NCBI GenBank assembly: GCA_964418605.1
Contig: CAYQLY010000009.1
Location: 1 to 64,000, forward strand
Origin: CAYQLY01 sp964418605
Lineage (GTDB): Bacteria > Bacteroidota > Bacteroidia > Cytophagales > Cyclobacteriaceae
Direction of reading: 5' to 3'
DNA: 64,000 bases
Under the pieces are notes generated by a model. That model ran no database searches. It saw only the letters and a program-made list of their open reading frames with translations, and was not told the origin of the DNA. Positions 51,945 to 62,086 of the stretch are shown here, in pieces. The position numbers were made by a program, and so were the translations under genes. Position 1 is the first letter of the stretch. Each line of letters begins with the position of its first letter.

Positions 51945-53291
51945 ATGGCTAGAAAAATATTATTAGAACATATCAACGTTCCAGGAATTAATACCTACGA
52001 AGTGTATCGTAAACAAGGAGGATATGCTTCAGTAGAAAAAGCATTGAAGACAATGACGCCTGATGCGATTGTAGAAGAAGTAAAAAAATCAGGATTACGT
52101 GGACGTGGAGGTGCAGGGTTTCCAACAGGGATGAAATGGAGTTTTTTAGCTAAACCTGAAGGGAAACCACGTTACTTACTTTGCAATGCAGATGAAAGTG
52201 AACCAGGTACATTTAAAGATCGCTACTTGATGGAAAAAATCCCTCATCTCTTAATTGAAGGAATGATTGTATCCAGCTTTGCTCTAGGTGCTAATCGATC
52301 CTACATTTACATCCGCGGAGAATACCGATGGATTTTTAACATTCTTGAAAAAGCAATTGCAGAAGCGTATGCCAATGGTTTGTTAGGAAAAAATATTCTA
52401 GGCTCAGGATATTCATTAGATCTTTTTGTTCATCCAGGTGCAGGCGCGTATATCTGTGGCGAAGAAACAGCATTAATTGAATCACTAGAAGGCAAACGGG
52501 GAAATCCACGAATTAAGCCTCCCTTCCCTGCCGTACAAGGATTATGGAACTGCCCAACTGTAGTAAATAACGTAGAATCAATTGCTACTGTTCCTTGGAT
52601 CATCAATAATACAGGTGATGAATATGCAAAAATAGGATTGGGAAAAAGTACAGGAACAAAATTAATCTCTGCTTGTGGGCATATTAATAATCCAGGTGTA
52701 TATGAAATAGAATTAGGATTACCAGTTGAAGAATTTGTTTATTCGGATGTTTATTGTGGAGGAATAAAAAATAAAAAAGAATTAAAAGCGCTTGTAGCTG
52801 GTGGATCATCCGTTCCTATTCTTCCTAAAAGTTTAATTTTCAAAACAGCCAAAGGAGAAAATCGATTGATGACGTATGAATCATTATCAGACGGTGGATT
52901 TGTATCTGGAACCATGTTAGGTTCAGGTGGATTTATTGTCTATGATGAAACATCTTGTATTGTAAGAAACACATGGAACTTCACTCGATTTTATCATCAT
53001 GAATCTTGCGGACAATGTAGTCCTTGTAGAGAAGGGACAGGTTGGATGGAAAAAGTATTACATCGAATCGAAGAAGGACATGGAAAAATGGAGGACATTG
53101 ATTTATTAGTCGATGTAGCAAAAAAGATAGAAGGCAATACAATTTGTCCATTAGGAGATGCGGCAGCTTGGCCAGTGGCAAGTGCGATTCGACATTTCCG
53201 CCATGAGTTTGAATATCATGTAAAATATCCAAATAAAGTTCACGATCCAAATCATGTGTATCAACCTGAGTTAAATTTAATTTCAAATTAA
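51945..53291 (+). CDS. nuoF: NADH-quinone oxidoreductase subunit F
   Basis: The 448-residue subunit binds NADH and FMN and a [4Fe-4S] cluster. Visible are SGLRGRGGAGFPTGMKW (NADH/FMN), CNADESEPGTFKDR, GAGAYICGEETALIESLEGKRG, and the cluster ligands ESCGQCSPCREGTGW with a later C in GNTICPLGDAAAW. Length is normal. Confidence 0.96.
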   Translation: MARKILLEHINVPGINTYEVYRKQGGYASVEKALKTMTPDAIVEEVKKSGLRGRGGAGFPTGMKWSFLAKPEGKPRYLLCNADESEPGTFKDRYLMEKIPHLLIEGMIVSSFALGANRSYIYIRGEYRWIFNILEKAIAEAYANGLLGKNILGSGYSLDLFVHPGAGAYICGEETALIESLEGKRGNPRIKPPFPAVQGLWNCPTVVNNVESIATVPWIINNTGDEYAKIGLGKSTGTKLISACGHINNPGVYEIELGLPVEEFVYSDVYCGGIKNKKELKALVAGGSSVPILPKSLIFKTAKGENRLMTYESLSDGGFVSGTMLGSGGFIVYDETSCIVRNTWNFTRFYHHESCGQCSPCREGTGWMEKVLHRIEEGHGKMEDIDLLVDVAKKIEGNTICPLGDAAAWPVASAIRHFRHEFEYHVKYPNKVHDPNHVYQPELNLISN

Positions 53292-53300
53292 TTTAAAAAA

Positions 53301-54254
53301 ATGATGAAGGTAACAATAGATGGCATTGAAATAGAAGTAGAAGAAGGTACTACGATATTAAACGCTGCTCGAAAAATTGGTGGAAAAATTGTACCTCCTG
53401 CGATGTGCTATTACTCTAAGCTGGAAGGAAGTGGTGGTAAGTGCAGAGTATGTTTAGTAAAAGTAGCACAAGGTTCTACTAAAGATCCAAGACCTATGCC
53501 AAAATTAGTAGCATCTTGTCGTACTCCAGCTCAAGATGGAATGGTGGTTGAAAACATTACTAGCCAAGAAGTATTAGATGCACGAAAAGCAGTCGTAGAA
53601 TTTCTATTAATTAACCACCCGCTTGATTGTCCAATATGTGACCAAGCTGGTGAATGTGATCTTCAAAACTTATCCTATGAACATGGAAAATCAAAATCAC
53701 GTTATGAATTCAAAAGAAGAGAATTTGAAAAAATAGATATTGGAGATAAAATTCAACTCCACATGACACGTTGCATCTTATGTTACCGATGCACACAAAC
53801 AGCTGATCAATTAACCAATCAACGTGTTCATGGTGTACTCAATCGAGGTGATGTATCTGAAATAAGTACTTACATCAAAAACTCGATCAATAATGATTTC
53901 TCAGGCAATATGATTGATGTTTGTCCAGTAGGTGCATTGACAGATAAAACATTCCGATTCAAAAGTCGAGTTTGGTTTACCAAGCCGATGGATGCACATC
54001 GCGATTGCAAAACATGCTGTGGAAAAGTTGTACTTTGGTATCAAGGCGAAGAAGTCCTACGTGTGACAGGACGCAAAGATGCCTATGGAGAATTAGAAGA
54101 ATTTATTTGCAATGAATGCCGTTTTGAAAAAAAGAAAACAAGCGACTGGATCATTGAAGGACCTCGTCTTATTTCAAAAGAATCTGTTATATCTCAAAAC
54201 CATTACGAAATAATAGCAAATCCAATTTATAAAAAAATAGAAGACAAAAAATAA
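53301..54254 (+). CDS. nuoG: NADH-quinone oxidoreductase subunit G, short form
   Basis: The 317-residue protein carries the N-terminal [2Fe-2S] ferredoxin domain (PAMCYYSKLEGSGGKCRVCLVKV, ASCRTPAQDG), the DCPICDQAGECDLQN region, RCILCYRCTQTADQ, and a Cys-rich piece (DCKTCCGK, FICNECRFEKKK) that starts the molybdopterin-oxidoreductase-like domain. It ends there, whereas NuoG of proteobacteria is 700-900 residues. The frame is clean and nuoH overlaps the stop by one base, so this is a genuine short form, as I recall for Bacteroidota. Confidence 0.92.
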   Translation: MMKVTIDGIEIEVEEGTTILNAARKIGGKIVPPAMCYYSKLEGSGGKCRVCLVKVAQGSTKDPRPMPKLVASCRTPAQDGMVVENITSQEVLDARKAVVEFLLINHPLDCPICDQAGECDLQNLSYEHGKSKSRYEFKRREFEKIDIGDKIQLHMTRCILCYRCTQTADQLTNQRVHGVLNRGDVSEISTYIKNSINNDFSGNMIDVCPVGALTDKTFRFKSRVWFTKPMDAHRDCKTCCGKVVLWYQGEEVLRVTGRKDAYGELEEFICNECRFEKKKTSDWIIEGPRLISKESVISQNHYEIIANPIYKKIEDKK

Positions 54255-55291
54255 TGGACATTATATTTATCTTAAATAAAGCCATTTTAGTACTTATTAT
54301 TTTTGCAATTACATTATTAATTGCAGCCTATAGCACATATGCTGAGCGAAAAGTTTCTGCTTTCATGCAAGATCGCCTAGGCCCTAATAGAACGGGGCCC
54401 TTTGGATTACTACAGCCTTTAGCCGATGCAGGAAAAATGTTTTTTAAAGAAGAAATTATTCCAAACTCATCAGATCGTCTTCTTTTTATTATTGCACCAG
54501 CTATTGCCATGCTTACTGCATTAATGACAAGCGCTGTCATTCCTTGGGGAAAATCATTACTCATTCATGGAAAAGAGTTTCCACTTCAAGTCACAAATTT
54601 AAATATTGGTGTTCTTTATGTTTTTGGTGTAGTATCATTAGGCGTTTATGGTATCATGATCGGAGGCTGGGCATCCAACAATAAATTTTCATTATTAGGA
54701 GCTATTCGCGCCTCATCACAAATGATCAGTTACGAACTAGCCATGGGGTTAGCTATTATTGCTTTGATCATGTCAGCAGGATCACTTAATATCCGTGATA
54801 TTGTAGAGGGTCAACAAGGCTGGCATTGGAATGTTTTTTATCAACCTATTGGATTTTTAATTTTCATCATTTGTGCTTTTGCAGAATGCAATCGGGCACC
54901 TTTTGATTTACCAGAATGTGAAACAGAGCTAGTAGGAGGTTATCATACAGAATACAGTAGCATGAAATTAGGATTATACTTATTTGCCGAATATGTGAAT
55001 ATGTTTATATCATCAGCCATGATTGCTTCTCTCTATTTTGGAGGTTATCATTTTCCTTTTATCGACCGATTAGGCTTAGACAATAATACAGCAGCTATGC
55101 TGAGTGTTATTATATTTTTTGCAAAAACACTCTTCTTTGTTTTCTTTTTCATGTGGATACGTTGGACATTGCCACGTTTCCGCTATGATCAACTGATGAA
55201 GTTAGGATGGCAGATATTAATTCCGGCAGCTGTGATTAATATTTTACTCACAGGCGGATGGTATGTTTTACGTGATTTTATAAAATTTTAA
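54254..55291 (+). CDS. nuoH: NADH-quinone oxidoreductase subunit H
   Basis: The 345-residue membrane subunit contributes to the quinone channel. About eight helices are seen, with AYSTYAERKVSAFMQDRLGPNRTGPFGLLQPLADAGKMFFKEEIIP and ECNRAPFDLPECETELVGGYHTEYSSMKL. The start overlaps the nuoG stop. Confidence 0.96.
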   Translation: MDIIFILNKAILVLIIFAITLLIAAYSTYAERKVSAFMQDRLGPNRTGPFGLLQPLADAGKMFFKEEIIPNSSDRLLFIIAPAIAMLTALMTSAVIPWGKSLLIHGKEFPLQVTNLNIGVLYVFGVVSLGVYGIMIGGWASNNKFSLLGAIRASSQMISYELAMGLAIIALIMSAGSLNIRDIVEGQQGWHWNVFYQPIGFLIFIICAFAECNRAPFDLPECETELVGGYHTEYSSMKLGLYLFAEYVNMFISSAMIASLYFGGYHFPFIDRLGLDNNTAAMLSVIIFFAKTLFFVFFFMWIRWTLPRFRYDQLMKLGWQILIPAAVINILLTGGWYVLRDFIKF

Positions 55292-55300
55292 TACATAAAA

Positions 55301-55828
55301 ATGATTACCCTTTCAAATCGAAGCAAAGTCATTGAACGTAAGAAACTCACGTTCTGGGAGAGACTATATATTCCAGCTATTCTACAAGGATTATCTATTA
55401 CACTCAACCATTTTTTCAAAAAAAAATCTACGATACAATACCCTGAAGTCAATCGAAAATTTAGTAGTGTATTCAGAGGCAAACATGTTCTAAAACGAGA
55501 CGAAAAAGGAGCTGAACGATGTACGGCTTGTGGATTATGCGCTGTAGCTTGCCCTGCAGAAGCCATTACCATGGTTGCTGCTGAGCGAAAACCAGGCGAA
55601 GAGAATTTATATAGAGAAGAAAAATACGCTTCAATGTATGAAATTAATATGCTACGTTGCATATTCTGTGGATTATGTGAAGAAGCTTGCCCTAAACAAG
55701 CTATTTACTTGACAGAAGAAACTGTAAAATCAAGCTACCATCGTCATGATTTTATTTTTGGTAAAGATCGATTGGTAGAACCTGTTGACATCAACCAACG
55801 CATTGATATAAGTAAACGTAAAAAATAG
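55301..55828 (+). CDS. nuoI: NADH-quinone oxidoreductase subunit I
   Basis: The 175-residue protein bears two ferredoxin-type [4Fe-4S] sites: ERCTACGLCAVACPAEAI and LRCIFCGLCEEACPKQAI. The N-terminal amphipathic segment associates with the membrane arm. 90 bases separate it from nuoJ, the largest gap in the operon. Confidence 0.95.
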   Translation: MITLSNRSKVIERKKLTFWERLYIPAILQGLSITLNHFFKKKSTIQYPEVNRKFSSVFRGKHVLKRDEKGAERCTACGLCAVACPAEAITMVAAERKPGEENLYREEKYASMYEINMLRCIFCGLCEEACPKQAIYLTEETVKSSYHRHDFIFGKDRLVEPVDINQRIDISKRKK

Positions 55829-55918
55829 AACTTTTAATTTATTCGAAATTATAAATAATATTGCAGCAACAACTTTTATGATCCAAGCACATTACACCAG
55901 CTCAGATATACTTCTTTT

Positions 55919-56410
55919 ATGATGTCATACGTATTTTACTTTTTAGCAGCCGTTTCCATACTCACCGCTATACTTGTGGTTACAGCTAAAAATCCTATCC
56001 ATAGTGTATTGTATCTTATTGTATGTTTTTTTAGCATAGCAGGACATTATGTCATTCTTCAAGCTGATTTTTTAGCTGTTGTTCATATCATTGTATATGC
56101 TGGTGCGATCATGGTTTTATTCTTATTTATAATCATGCTCTTAAATCTAAATAAAGACACTGAACCACATAAATCAACTTTACTTAAAATAGCCGCTATC
56201 ATTTCCGGAAGCACATTAGGACTTTTGTTATTAAGTTCATTAAAAACACAACAAACTTACTTACAAGCCGAAAAAATAAATAACAATTTAGGCACTGTAA
56301 AAAACCTAGGAAAGATACTATTTACTGACTATCTTCTCCCTTTTGAAATCTCTTCTATACTTTTTATTGCAGCCATGGTAGGAGCTGTTATTTTAGCTAA
56401 AAAAGACTAA
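55919..56410 (+). CDS. nuoJ: NADH-quinone oxidoreductase subunit J
   Basis: The 163-residue membrane protein has five helices and the family stretch AKNPIHSVLYLIVCFFSIAGHYVILQADFLAVVHIIVYAGAIMVLFLFIIMLLN. NuoJ helps link the quinone site to the proton channels. Six bases to nuoK. Confidence 0.94.
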   Translation: MMSYVFYFLAAVSILTAILVVTAKNPIHSVLYLIVCFFSIAGHYVILQADFLAVVHIIVYAGAIMVLFLFIIMLLNLNKDTEPHKSTLLKIAAIISGSTLGLLLLSSLKTQQTYLQAEKINNNLGTVKNLGKILFTDYLLPFEISSILFIAAMVGAVILAKKD

Positions 56411-56416
56411 CACAAC

Positions 56417-56725
56417 ATGAACGAAATCACTGTTACGCATTACCTTTACCTTAGCACATTTCTATTTATTATAGGAATAATTGGCGTTTTATCTAGACGC
56501 AATGCAATCATTATTTTTATGTCTATTGAATTGATGCTTAATGCAGTTAACTTATTACTTGTCGCTTTTTCACACTTTGCTCAAGATGCCGATGGACAAA
56601 TATTTGTATTTTTTATCATGATTGTTGCAGCTGCAGAGGTCGCAGTAGGATTAGCCATCCTTGTCATGATTTATAGAAATATAAAAAGTGTAGATATTAA
56701 TATATTAAATAAATTAAAATGGTAA
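56417..56725 (+). CDS. nuoK: NADH-quinone oxidoreductase subunit K
   Basis: The 102-residue subunit has three helices, with GVLSRRNAIIIFMSIELMLNAVNLLLVAF and AAAEVAVGLAILVMIYR carrying the two buried Glu residues of the proton path. 19 bases to nuoL. Confidence 0.95.
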   Translation: MNEITVTHYLYLSTFLFIIGIIGVLSRRNAIIIFMSIELMLNAVNLLLVAFSHFAQDADGQIFVFFIMIVAAAEVAVGLAILVMIYRNIKSVDINILNKLKW

Positions 56726-56744
56726 ATAAAAACTATCTATCAAT

Positions 56745-58637
56745 ATGAATTTTTATTATAATGCCCTCCTATTTATTTTACTGCTTCCTTTTATAGGGTT
56801 TGTAGTAAATGGATTAAGTAAAAAAATAATATCTAAAAAAGCAGCTGGAGTTATTAGCACAATAGCGGTGTTTATTCCTTTTTGCATTGCAATTATTTTA
56901 TTTACTCGATCTATTCATCCATTTTCTTCCACCCTTGTTAACTATTTTACATGGATAAAAGTTGGATCACTCCAAATTGATTTTTCTTTCTTAATTGATC
57001 GATTATCTATAGCCATGATGATGATCATCACTGGCATAGGAACATTAATTCATATTTATTCAATAGGATATATGAAAGATGATGAACGATTCCATCATTT
57101 CTTTTCTTATTTAAATTTATTTATCTTCTTCATGTTGATTCTTGTTCTAGGAGCCAACTATCCTGTTTTATTTATTGGTTGGGAAGGAGTTGGACTTTGC
57201 TCTTATTTACTTATTGGATTCTGGTTCAAAAATCAATCTTATAATCAAGCAGCAAATAAAGCATTCATTATCAATCGAATCGGTGATTTAGGTTTTTTGT
57301 TAGGTATCTTTCTTATTTTTCAAACATTCGGATCTGTCAGCTTCACAGATGTTTTTACCAAAGCACCTTCATTAACAAGTAATAATCCAACACTTATTCT
57401 TATTACTATTTTATTATTTATAGGAGCAACAGGAAAAAGTGCACAAATTCCTTTATATACTTGGTTACCAGATGCGATGGCAGGCCCTACTCCTGTATCA
57501 GCTCTTATTCACGCAGCAACAATGGTTACAGCTGGAATATATATGATCATTCGATCTCATATTTTATTTTCGCTCGCTCCTACTACCCTATCTGTTATTT
57601 TACTAATTGGTTTAGTCACTGCATTATTTGCAGCTACGATTGGATTAAAACAAAATGATATTAAGAAAATTTTAGCTTATTCTACTGTAAGTCAATTAGG
57701 TTATATGTTTATTGCATTAGGATTAGGTGCTTATACAACTGCTTTTTTTCATTTAGCCACACATGCTTTCTTTAAAGCGCTTTTATTCTTAGGTGCAGGA
57801 AGTGTCATTCATGCGATGAGTGGCGAACAAGATATTATACAAATGGGAGGTCTGCGAAAAAAAATCCCAATTACATTTATTACTTTTTTAATTGCTACAT
57901 TGGCAATTAGTGGAATTCCTCCTTTTGCTGGATTTTTTTCCAAAGATGAAATTTTAGCTAAAGCATTTGAGTACAATCCATTCATTTGGGCATTAGCCAT
58001 GATTGGATCTGCGTTGACTACATTTTATATGTTTCGTTTACTCTATCTTGTTTTCTTTGGAGAATTTAGAGGAACAACTGAGCAAAAAAATCATTTACAC
58101 GAATCTCCTCTTTCGATGACGATTCCATTGATAATTTTAGCTGTCTTATCTACATTCGCTGGATTTATTGGAATACCGAATTTTATTTCTCATTCTCATC
58201 TAATAAATCATTATCTTCATTCCTTCGATCCATTTGCTTCTGAATCTGAGCTAAGCCACTCCACTGAAATCATTTTAATATGTTGCTCTACGGGATTAAT
58301 TATTTTAACTATTTTCTTGGCTTCCTTTATTTTCTTGAAGAAAAAATCAGCGATCACCTCAAAAGAAGAAAAAGGATTAGCAAAATTAATCAAAGAAAAA
58401 TATTACATAGATGAAATCTATGATTTCTTAATTACTAAACCTATTTTACGATTATCCGACTTTTTTTACAAAACAATAGATAAAAAAGGGATAGATCGCA
58501 TTGTAAATAATATAGGCGCAAATACGCAAGCAAGCTCAAGTTATTTTAGACTCCTTCAAACAGGGAATCTAGGCACCTATTTATTCATTATGGTTATAGG
58601 TATAATCCTATTAGTTGGACTTAAATTATTACTATAA
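56745..58637 (+). CDS. nuoL: NADH-quinone oxidoreductase subunit L
   Basis: The 630-residue antiporter-like proton channel has about 16 helices and the conserved FIGWEGVGLCSYLLIGFW, GATGKSAQIPLYTWLPDAMAGPTPVSALIHAATMVTAG and ILAYSTVSQLGYM. The long amphipathic helix of NuoL follows the channel, near residues 545-600. Length normal. Confidence 0.96.
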   Translation: MNFYYNALLFILLLPFIGFVVNGLSKKIISKKAAGVISTIAVFIPFCIAIILFTRSIHPFSSTLVNYFTWIKVGSLQIDFSFLIDRLSIAMMMIITGIGTLIHIYSIGYMKDDERFHHFFSYLNLFIFFMLILVLGANYPVLFIGWEGVGLCSYLLIGFWFKNQSYNQAANKAFIINRIGDLGFLLGIFLIFQTFGSVSFTDVFTKAPSLTSNNPTLILITILLFIGATGKSAQIPLYTWLPDAMAGPTPVSALIHAATMVTAGIYMIIRSHILFSLAPTTLSVILLIGLVTALFAATIGLKQNDIKKILAYSTVSQLGYMFIALGLGAYTTAFFHLATHAFFKALLFLGAGSVIHAMSGEQDIIQMGGLRKKIPITFITFLIATLAISGIPPFAGFFSKDEILAKAFEYNPFIWALAMIGSALTTFYMFRLLYLVFFGEFRGTTEQKNHLHESPLSMTIPLIILAVLSTFAGFIGIPNFISHSHLINHYLHSFDPFASESELSHSTEIILICCSTGLIILTIFLASFIFLKKKSAITSKEEKGLAKLIKEKYYIDEIYDFLITKPILRLSDFFYKTIDKKGIDRIVNNIGANTQASSSYFRLLQTGNLGTYLFIMVIGIILLVGLKLLL

Positions 58638-58638
58638 A

Positions 58639-60099
58639 ATGATCAGTATATTATTACTTAGTCTTCCTTTCATAAGTGCCATTGGGCTATTTTTTCTAAA
58701 AAAAGAACAGTTCAAGTATGGTGCCCTTATCCTTTCCATTCCAAATCTAATCTTATCACTTATAGCGGCGATTTTATATACCCAAAATACAACAGATAAT
58801 CTACTCTCAACGGATGTCACCTGGATTCCGGATTTAAATATTCATTTTAAAATTGGTATAGATGGAATTAACATACCACTTTTACTCCTAACCAATCTAT
58901 TAACTCCTCTTATTATTCTATCTACATTCTCAACAACACAGCATAGGTCTTTATATATACTTGTATTAGTTATGCATGGAGCCTTAAATGGTGTATTTAT
59001 GGCTATGGATATGTTTTTATACTACATCTGTTGGGAAGCTGCTTTAATACCAATTTATTTTATACTATTCCGATGGGGCGGCGAAAACAAAGAAAAAATA
59101 ACTATAAAATTTTTCCTTTATACCTTAGTGGGAAGTTTGCTCATGCTAGCAGGTATTGTTTTACTATATATTCAAACAGGTTCAAACGGATTTGGAGTGG
59201 AAATTTTTTACACCTCTCTACTTCCTGAAAATAGTCAAAAAATTATATTCATTTTATTATTTGCAGCCTACGCTGTAAAAATTCCCATATTTCCTTTCCA
59301 CAGTTGGCAACCTGAAACTTATACACAAGCTCCAACTACAGGCACCATGTTACTCTCAGGCATCATGCTTAAAATGGGATTATATAGCATTCTCCGATGG
59401 TTAATACCTATCACACCACTAGCCATAAGTGAATGGGGCATTTATGCTATGATCTTATGTTTAATTGGCGTGCTATACGGAGGAATTATTGCTATGAAAC
59501 AAAATCATATGAAAACACTGTTAGCCTACTCTTCACTGTCACACGTAGGCTTAATTGCTATCGGATTATTTTCTCTTTCCATCCAAGGCATACAAGGTGC
59601 ACTCATTCAAATGGTATCGCACGGCATCAATGTTGTAGGATTATTTTTGATTGCTGATAGTATTCAACGTCGCACAGGAACATATGCCCTTGATCAGCTC
59701 GGAGGCATTCGACAAAAATCACCTTTTTTAGCTACAACATGCCTGATTATCGTACTAGGAAGTATTGGTCTACCTTTAACCAATGGATTTGTAGGTGAAT
59801 TTTTAATTCTTTCAGGTGCCTATCAAAACTATACATGGATAGCCATCTTCGGAAGCTTAACGATTGTATTAGGTGCTACATATATGCTGAGACTATATCA
59901 AAACCTATTTTTGGGACCGACAAACCCTGCAACAGATCATCTCACTTCTATACATTGGAGCGAAAAAACCATTCTAGGAATAATCACCATACTTATAATT
60001 ATAATAGGTATTTATCCTAATCCATTATTACAACTAACTGACAAAAAAGAGATCGAGCGTTTAATAGCGCCTTACATCATGTTACATTATTACAATTAA
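58639..60099 (+). CDS. nuoM: NADH-quinone oxidoreductase subunit M
   Basis: The second antiporter-like channel subunit (486 residues). I prefer the ATG at 58639 because it follows the nuoL stop by one base; an earlier in-frame start at 58615 would overlap it. Features are YICWEAALIPIYFILFRWGG, AYAVKIPIFPFHSWQPETYTQAPTTGTMLLSGIMLKMG and LLAYSSLSHVGLIAIG. Confidence 0.95.
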   Translation: MISILLLSLPFISAIGLFFLKKEQFKYGALILSIPNLILSLIAAILYTQNTTDNLLSTDVTWIPDLNIHFKIGIDGINIPLLLLTNLLTPLIILSTFSTTQHRSLYILVLVMHGALNGVFMAMDMFLYYICWEAALIPIYFILFRWGGENKEKITIKFFLYTLVGSLLMLAGIVLLYIQTGSNGFGVEIFYTSLLPENSQKIIFILLFAAYAVKIPIFPFHSWQPETYTQAPTTGTMLLSGIMLKMGLYSILRWLIPITPLAISEWGIYAMILCLIGVLYGGIIAMKQNHMKTLLAYSSLSHVGLIAIGLFSLSIQGIQGALIQMVSHGINVVGLFLIADSIQRRTGTYALDQLGGIRQKSPFLATTCLIIVLGSIGLPLTNGFVGEFLILSGAYQNYTWIAIFGSLTIVLGATYMLRLYQNLFLGPTNPATDHLTSIHWSEKTILGIITILIIIIGIYPNPLLQLTDKKEIERLIAPYIMLHYYN

Positions 60100-60105
60100 T
60101 TACAT

Positions 60106-61512
60106 ATGAAGACAATTATTCTGATTTCAGTACTAGGTATTGCATCTTTATTTGGGGGGATATTTAATATAAAAAATACCATTTTATTAATTTTTATATT
60201 AATAGGACTAATTTTAGGTATTTTTTTTAATATCAACGATTGGAATACTTCTATTCAATATTTCAATGAAATGATATGGTATGATAACTATACTATTGTA
60301 TTTAGTTCTACTATATTAATAGCCTCTATATTTATATTTTCAACCTGCTTCTCTTATTATAAAAAAGAGTTCCAACACACTTCTGATATTTATGGACTAG
60401 TGCTTTTTATGCTTGTAGGCGGCATCGTGATGATAGCCGCATGCAACTTTGTTATGTTTTTTATTGGATTAGAAATACTTTCTATATCTCTGTATATTTT
60501 AACAGGCAGTAATCGTAAAAATAAATTATCAAATGAAGCCTCTTTAAAATATTTTCTAACAGGATCAATGGCTAGTGGTATTCTCTTATTTGGAATAGCA
60601 CTTGTATACGGAGCGACGACGAGTTTTAACTTTCAACAGATATCCCAAAAGGCTTCTACATTTACAGCAGCTTCCCCAATGCTTTCTATAGGCTATCTTT
60701 TGATTACAATTGGATTTTTATTTAAAATATCTGCAGTGCCTTTCCACACATGGACACCAGATGTATACGAAGGATCGCCTACTATTATCACCATGTTTAT
60801 GTCTACCGTAGTAAAAACAGCCGCTGTAGGTTCACTGCTTCGATTTTTATGGCTAGCAAAATTATCCGACGCACTATCTTTTTCACATGAATGGGAAATT
60901 ATATTTTCAATCATTGCAACAGCTACATTACTCATTGGAAATATAACTGCTTTATATCAAACTAATTTAAAACGATTATTAGCTTATTCCAGTATATCAC
61001 ATATTGGGTACCTCTTACTTGGTATTGGCTTCATGAATAATAATCCACAGTTTTTTAATTGGATTGTCTACTATCTCATTGCTTACTCACTCGCTACTAT
61101 TGCTGTTTTCACTATTATATTAGTTATTAAAGACAATAAAAACAAAGTAAGCATTGAGTTAGAAGATCTATCAGGATTAGGAAAAACAAATCCTGTTTTA
61201 AGTTTCATATTATCCCTTTCATTATTTTCATTAGCAGGCATACCACCACTTGCTGGGTTCATGGCTAAATATTATATGTTTACTATTGCCCTTGAAAAAA
61301 ATTATTTATGGTTAGTTATTATTGCCGTTATTACCTCAACTGTTGGCCTGTATTACTACATACGACTTATTAATCGTATGTACAGAGAAGATGGATCAAC
61401 TACTACTACTCAACTCAAGATAGATCGGCCTTATTACATCGTACTGGTTATAATAAGCATCTTACTTATCATAATAGGTTTATTTCCACAACTTATTACA
61501 CACTTTTTATAA
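60106..61512 (+). CDS. nuoN: NADH-quinone oxidoreductase subunit N
   Basis: The third antiporter-like channel subunit (468 residues), last of the operon. Motifs are FFIGLEILSISLYILTGSNRKNKLSNEASLKYFLTGSMASG, KISAVPFHTWTPDVYEGSPTIITMFMSTVVKTAA and LLAYSSISHIGYLLLG. The GNAT gene follows after 4 bases and may be co-transcribed. Confidence 0.95.
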   Translation: MKTIILISVLGIASLFGGIFNIKNTILLIFILIGLILGIFFNINDWNTSIQYFNEMIWYDNYTIVFSSTILIASIFIFSTCFSYYKKEFQHTSDIYGLVLFMLVGGIVMIAACNFVMFFIGLEILSISLYILTGSNRKNKLSNEASLKYFLTGSMASGILLFGIALVYGATTSFNFQQISQKASTFTAASPMLSIGYLLITIGFLFKISAVPFHTWTPDVYEGSPTIITMFMSTVVKTAAVGSLLRFLWLAKLSDALSFSHEWEIIFSIIATATLLIGNITALYQTNLKRLLAYSSISHIGYLLLGIGFMNNNPQFFNWIVYYLIAYSLATIAVFTIILVIKDNKNKVSIELEDLSGLGKTNPVLSFILSLSLFSLAGIPPLAGFMAKYYMFTIALEKNYLWLVIIAVITSTVGLYYYIRLINRMYREDGSTTTTQLKIDRPYYIVLVIISILLIIIGLFPQLITHFL

Positions 61513-61516
61513 GCTA

Positions 61517-62017
61517 ATGCTCAACATTACCATTAGAAATGCTGAACGAAAAGATCTAGATCGCATTGTAGAAATATACAACTCTACTATTCCTCTTGGA
61601 ACCGTAACTGCTGACACCGAACCTGTAACAACTGAAAGTCGTGAATATTGGTTCAATGAACATCAAAATCAAAATCGTCCCTTATGGGTAGCAGAACAAA
61701 ATAATATCATTATCGGATGGTTAAGTTTTAAAAATTTTTATGGCAGACCTGCTTATATACATACAGCCGAGCTAAGCATCTATTTAGACCCCGCATATAG
61801 AAAACAAAGTATAGGTAAACTACTTCTAAACAAAGCTATTGCTACATCCTCTCAGCTCAATATAAAAACTTTACTAACCTTTGTTTTTAGTACGAATACC
61901 CCCAGCTTAAAGCTATTAAAGCAATACGGATTCGAGCAATGGGGGTATCTGCCTGAAATAGCTGAAATCAAAGGTGAAAATCGGGATGTTATAATTTTAG
62001 GTAAAAAAATAATCTAA
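61517..62017 (+). CDS. GNAT acetyltransferase (phosphinothricin acetyltransferase-like)
   Basis: The 166-residue protein has the GNAT fold of the PAT/BAR subfamily: IRNAERKDLDRIVEIYNSTI, ELSIYLDPAYRKQSIGKLLL (acetyl-CoA loop; the usual RxxGxG is RKQSIG) and STNTPSLKLLKQYGFEQWGYLPEIAEIKG. The substrate is unknown; the family acetylates small amines such as phosphinothricin or methionine analogues. It is only 4 bases after nuoN. Confidence 0.88.
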   Translation: MLNITIRNAERKDLDRIVEIYNSTIPLGTVTADTEPVTTESREYWFNEHQNQNRPLWVAEQNNIIIGWLSFKNFYGRPAYIHTAELSIYLDPAYRKQSIGKLLLNKAIATSSQLNIKTLLTFVFSTNTPSLKLLKQYGFEQWGYLPEIAEIKGENRDVIILGKKII

Positions 62018-62086
62018 ATCAGCATTTCTTTTTTTTAGTACCAGTCTTTTAGACGAAATTTGCACTATTAATTTTTAAGTAATCGC

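Noticed and set aside
53301..54254. NuoG as a truncated pseudogene
   Set aside because: The frame is clean, the iron-sulfur ligands are present and nuoH overlaps its stop; the short form fits what I recall of Bacteroidota complex I.
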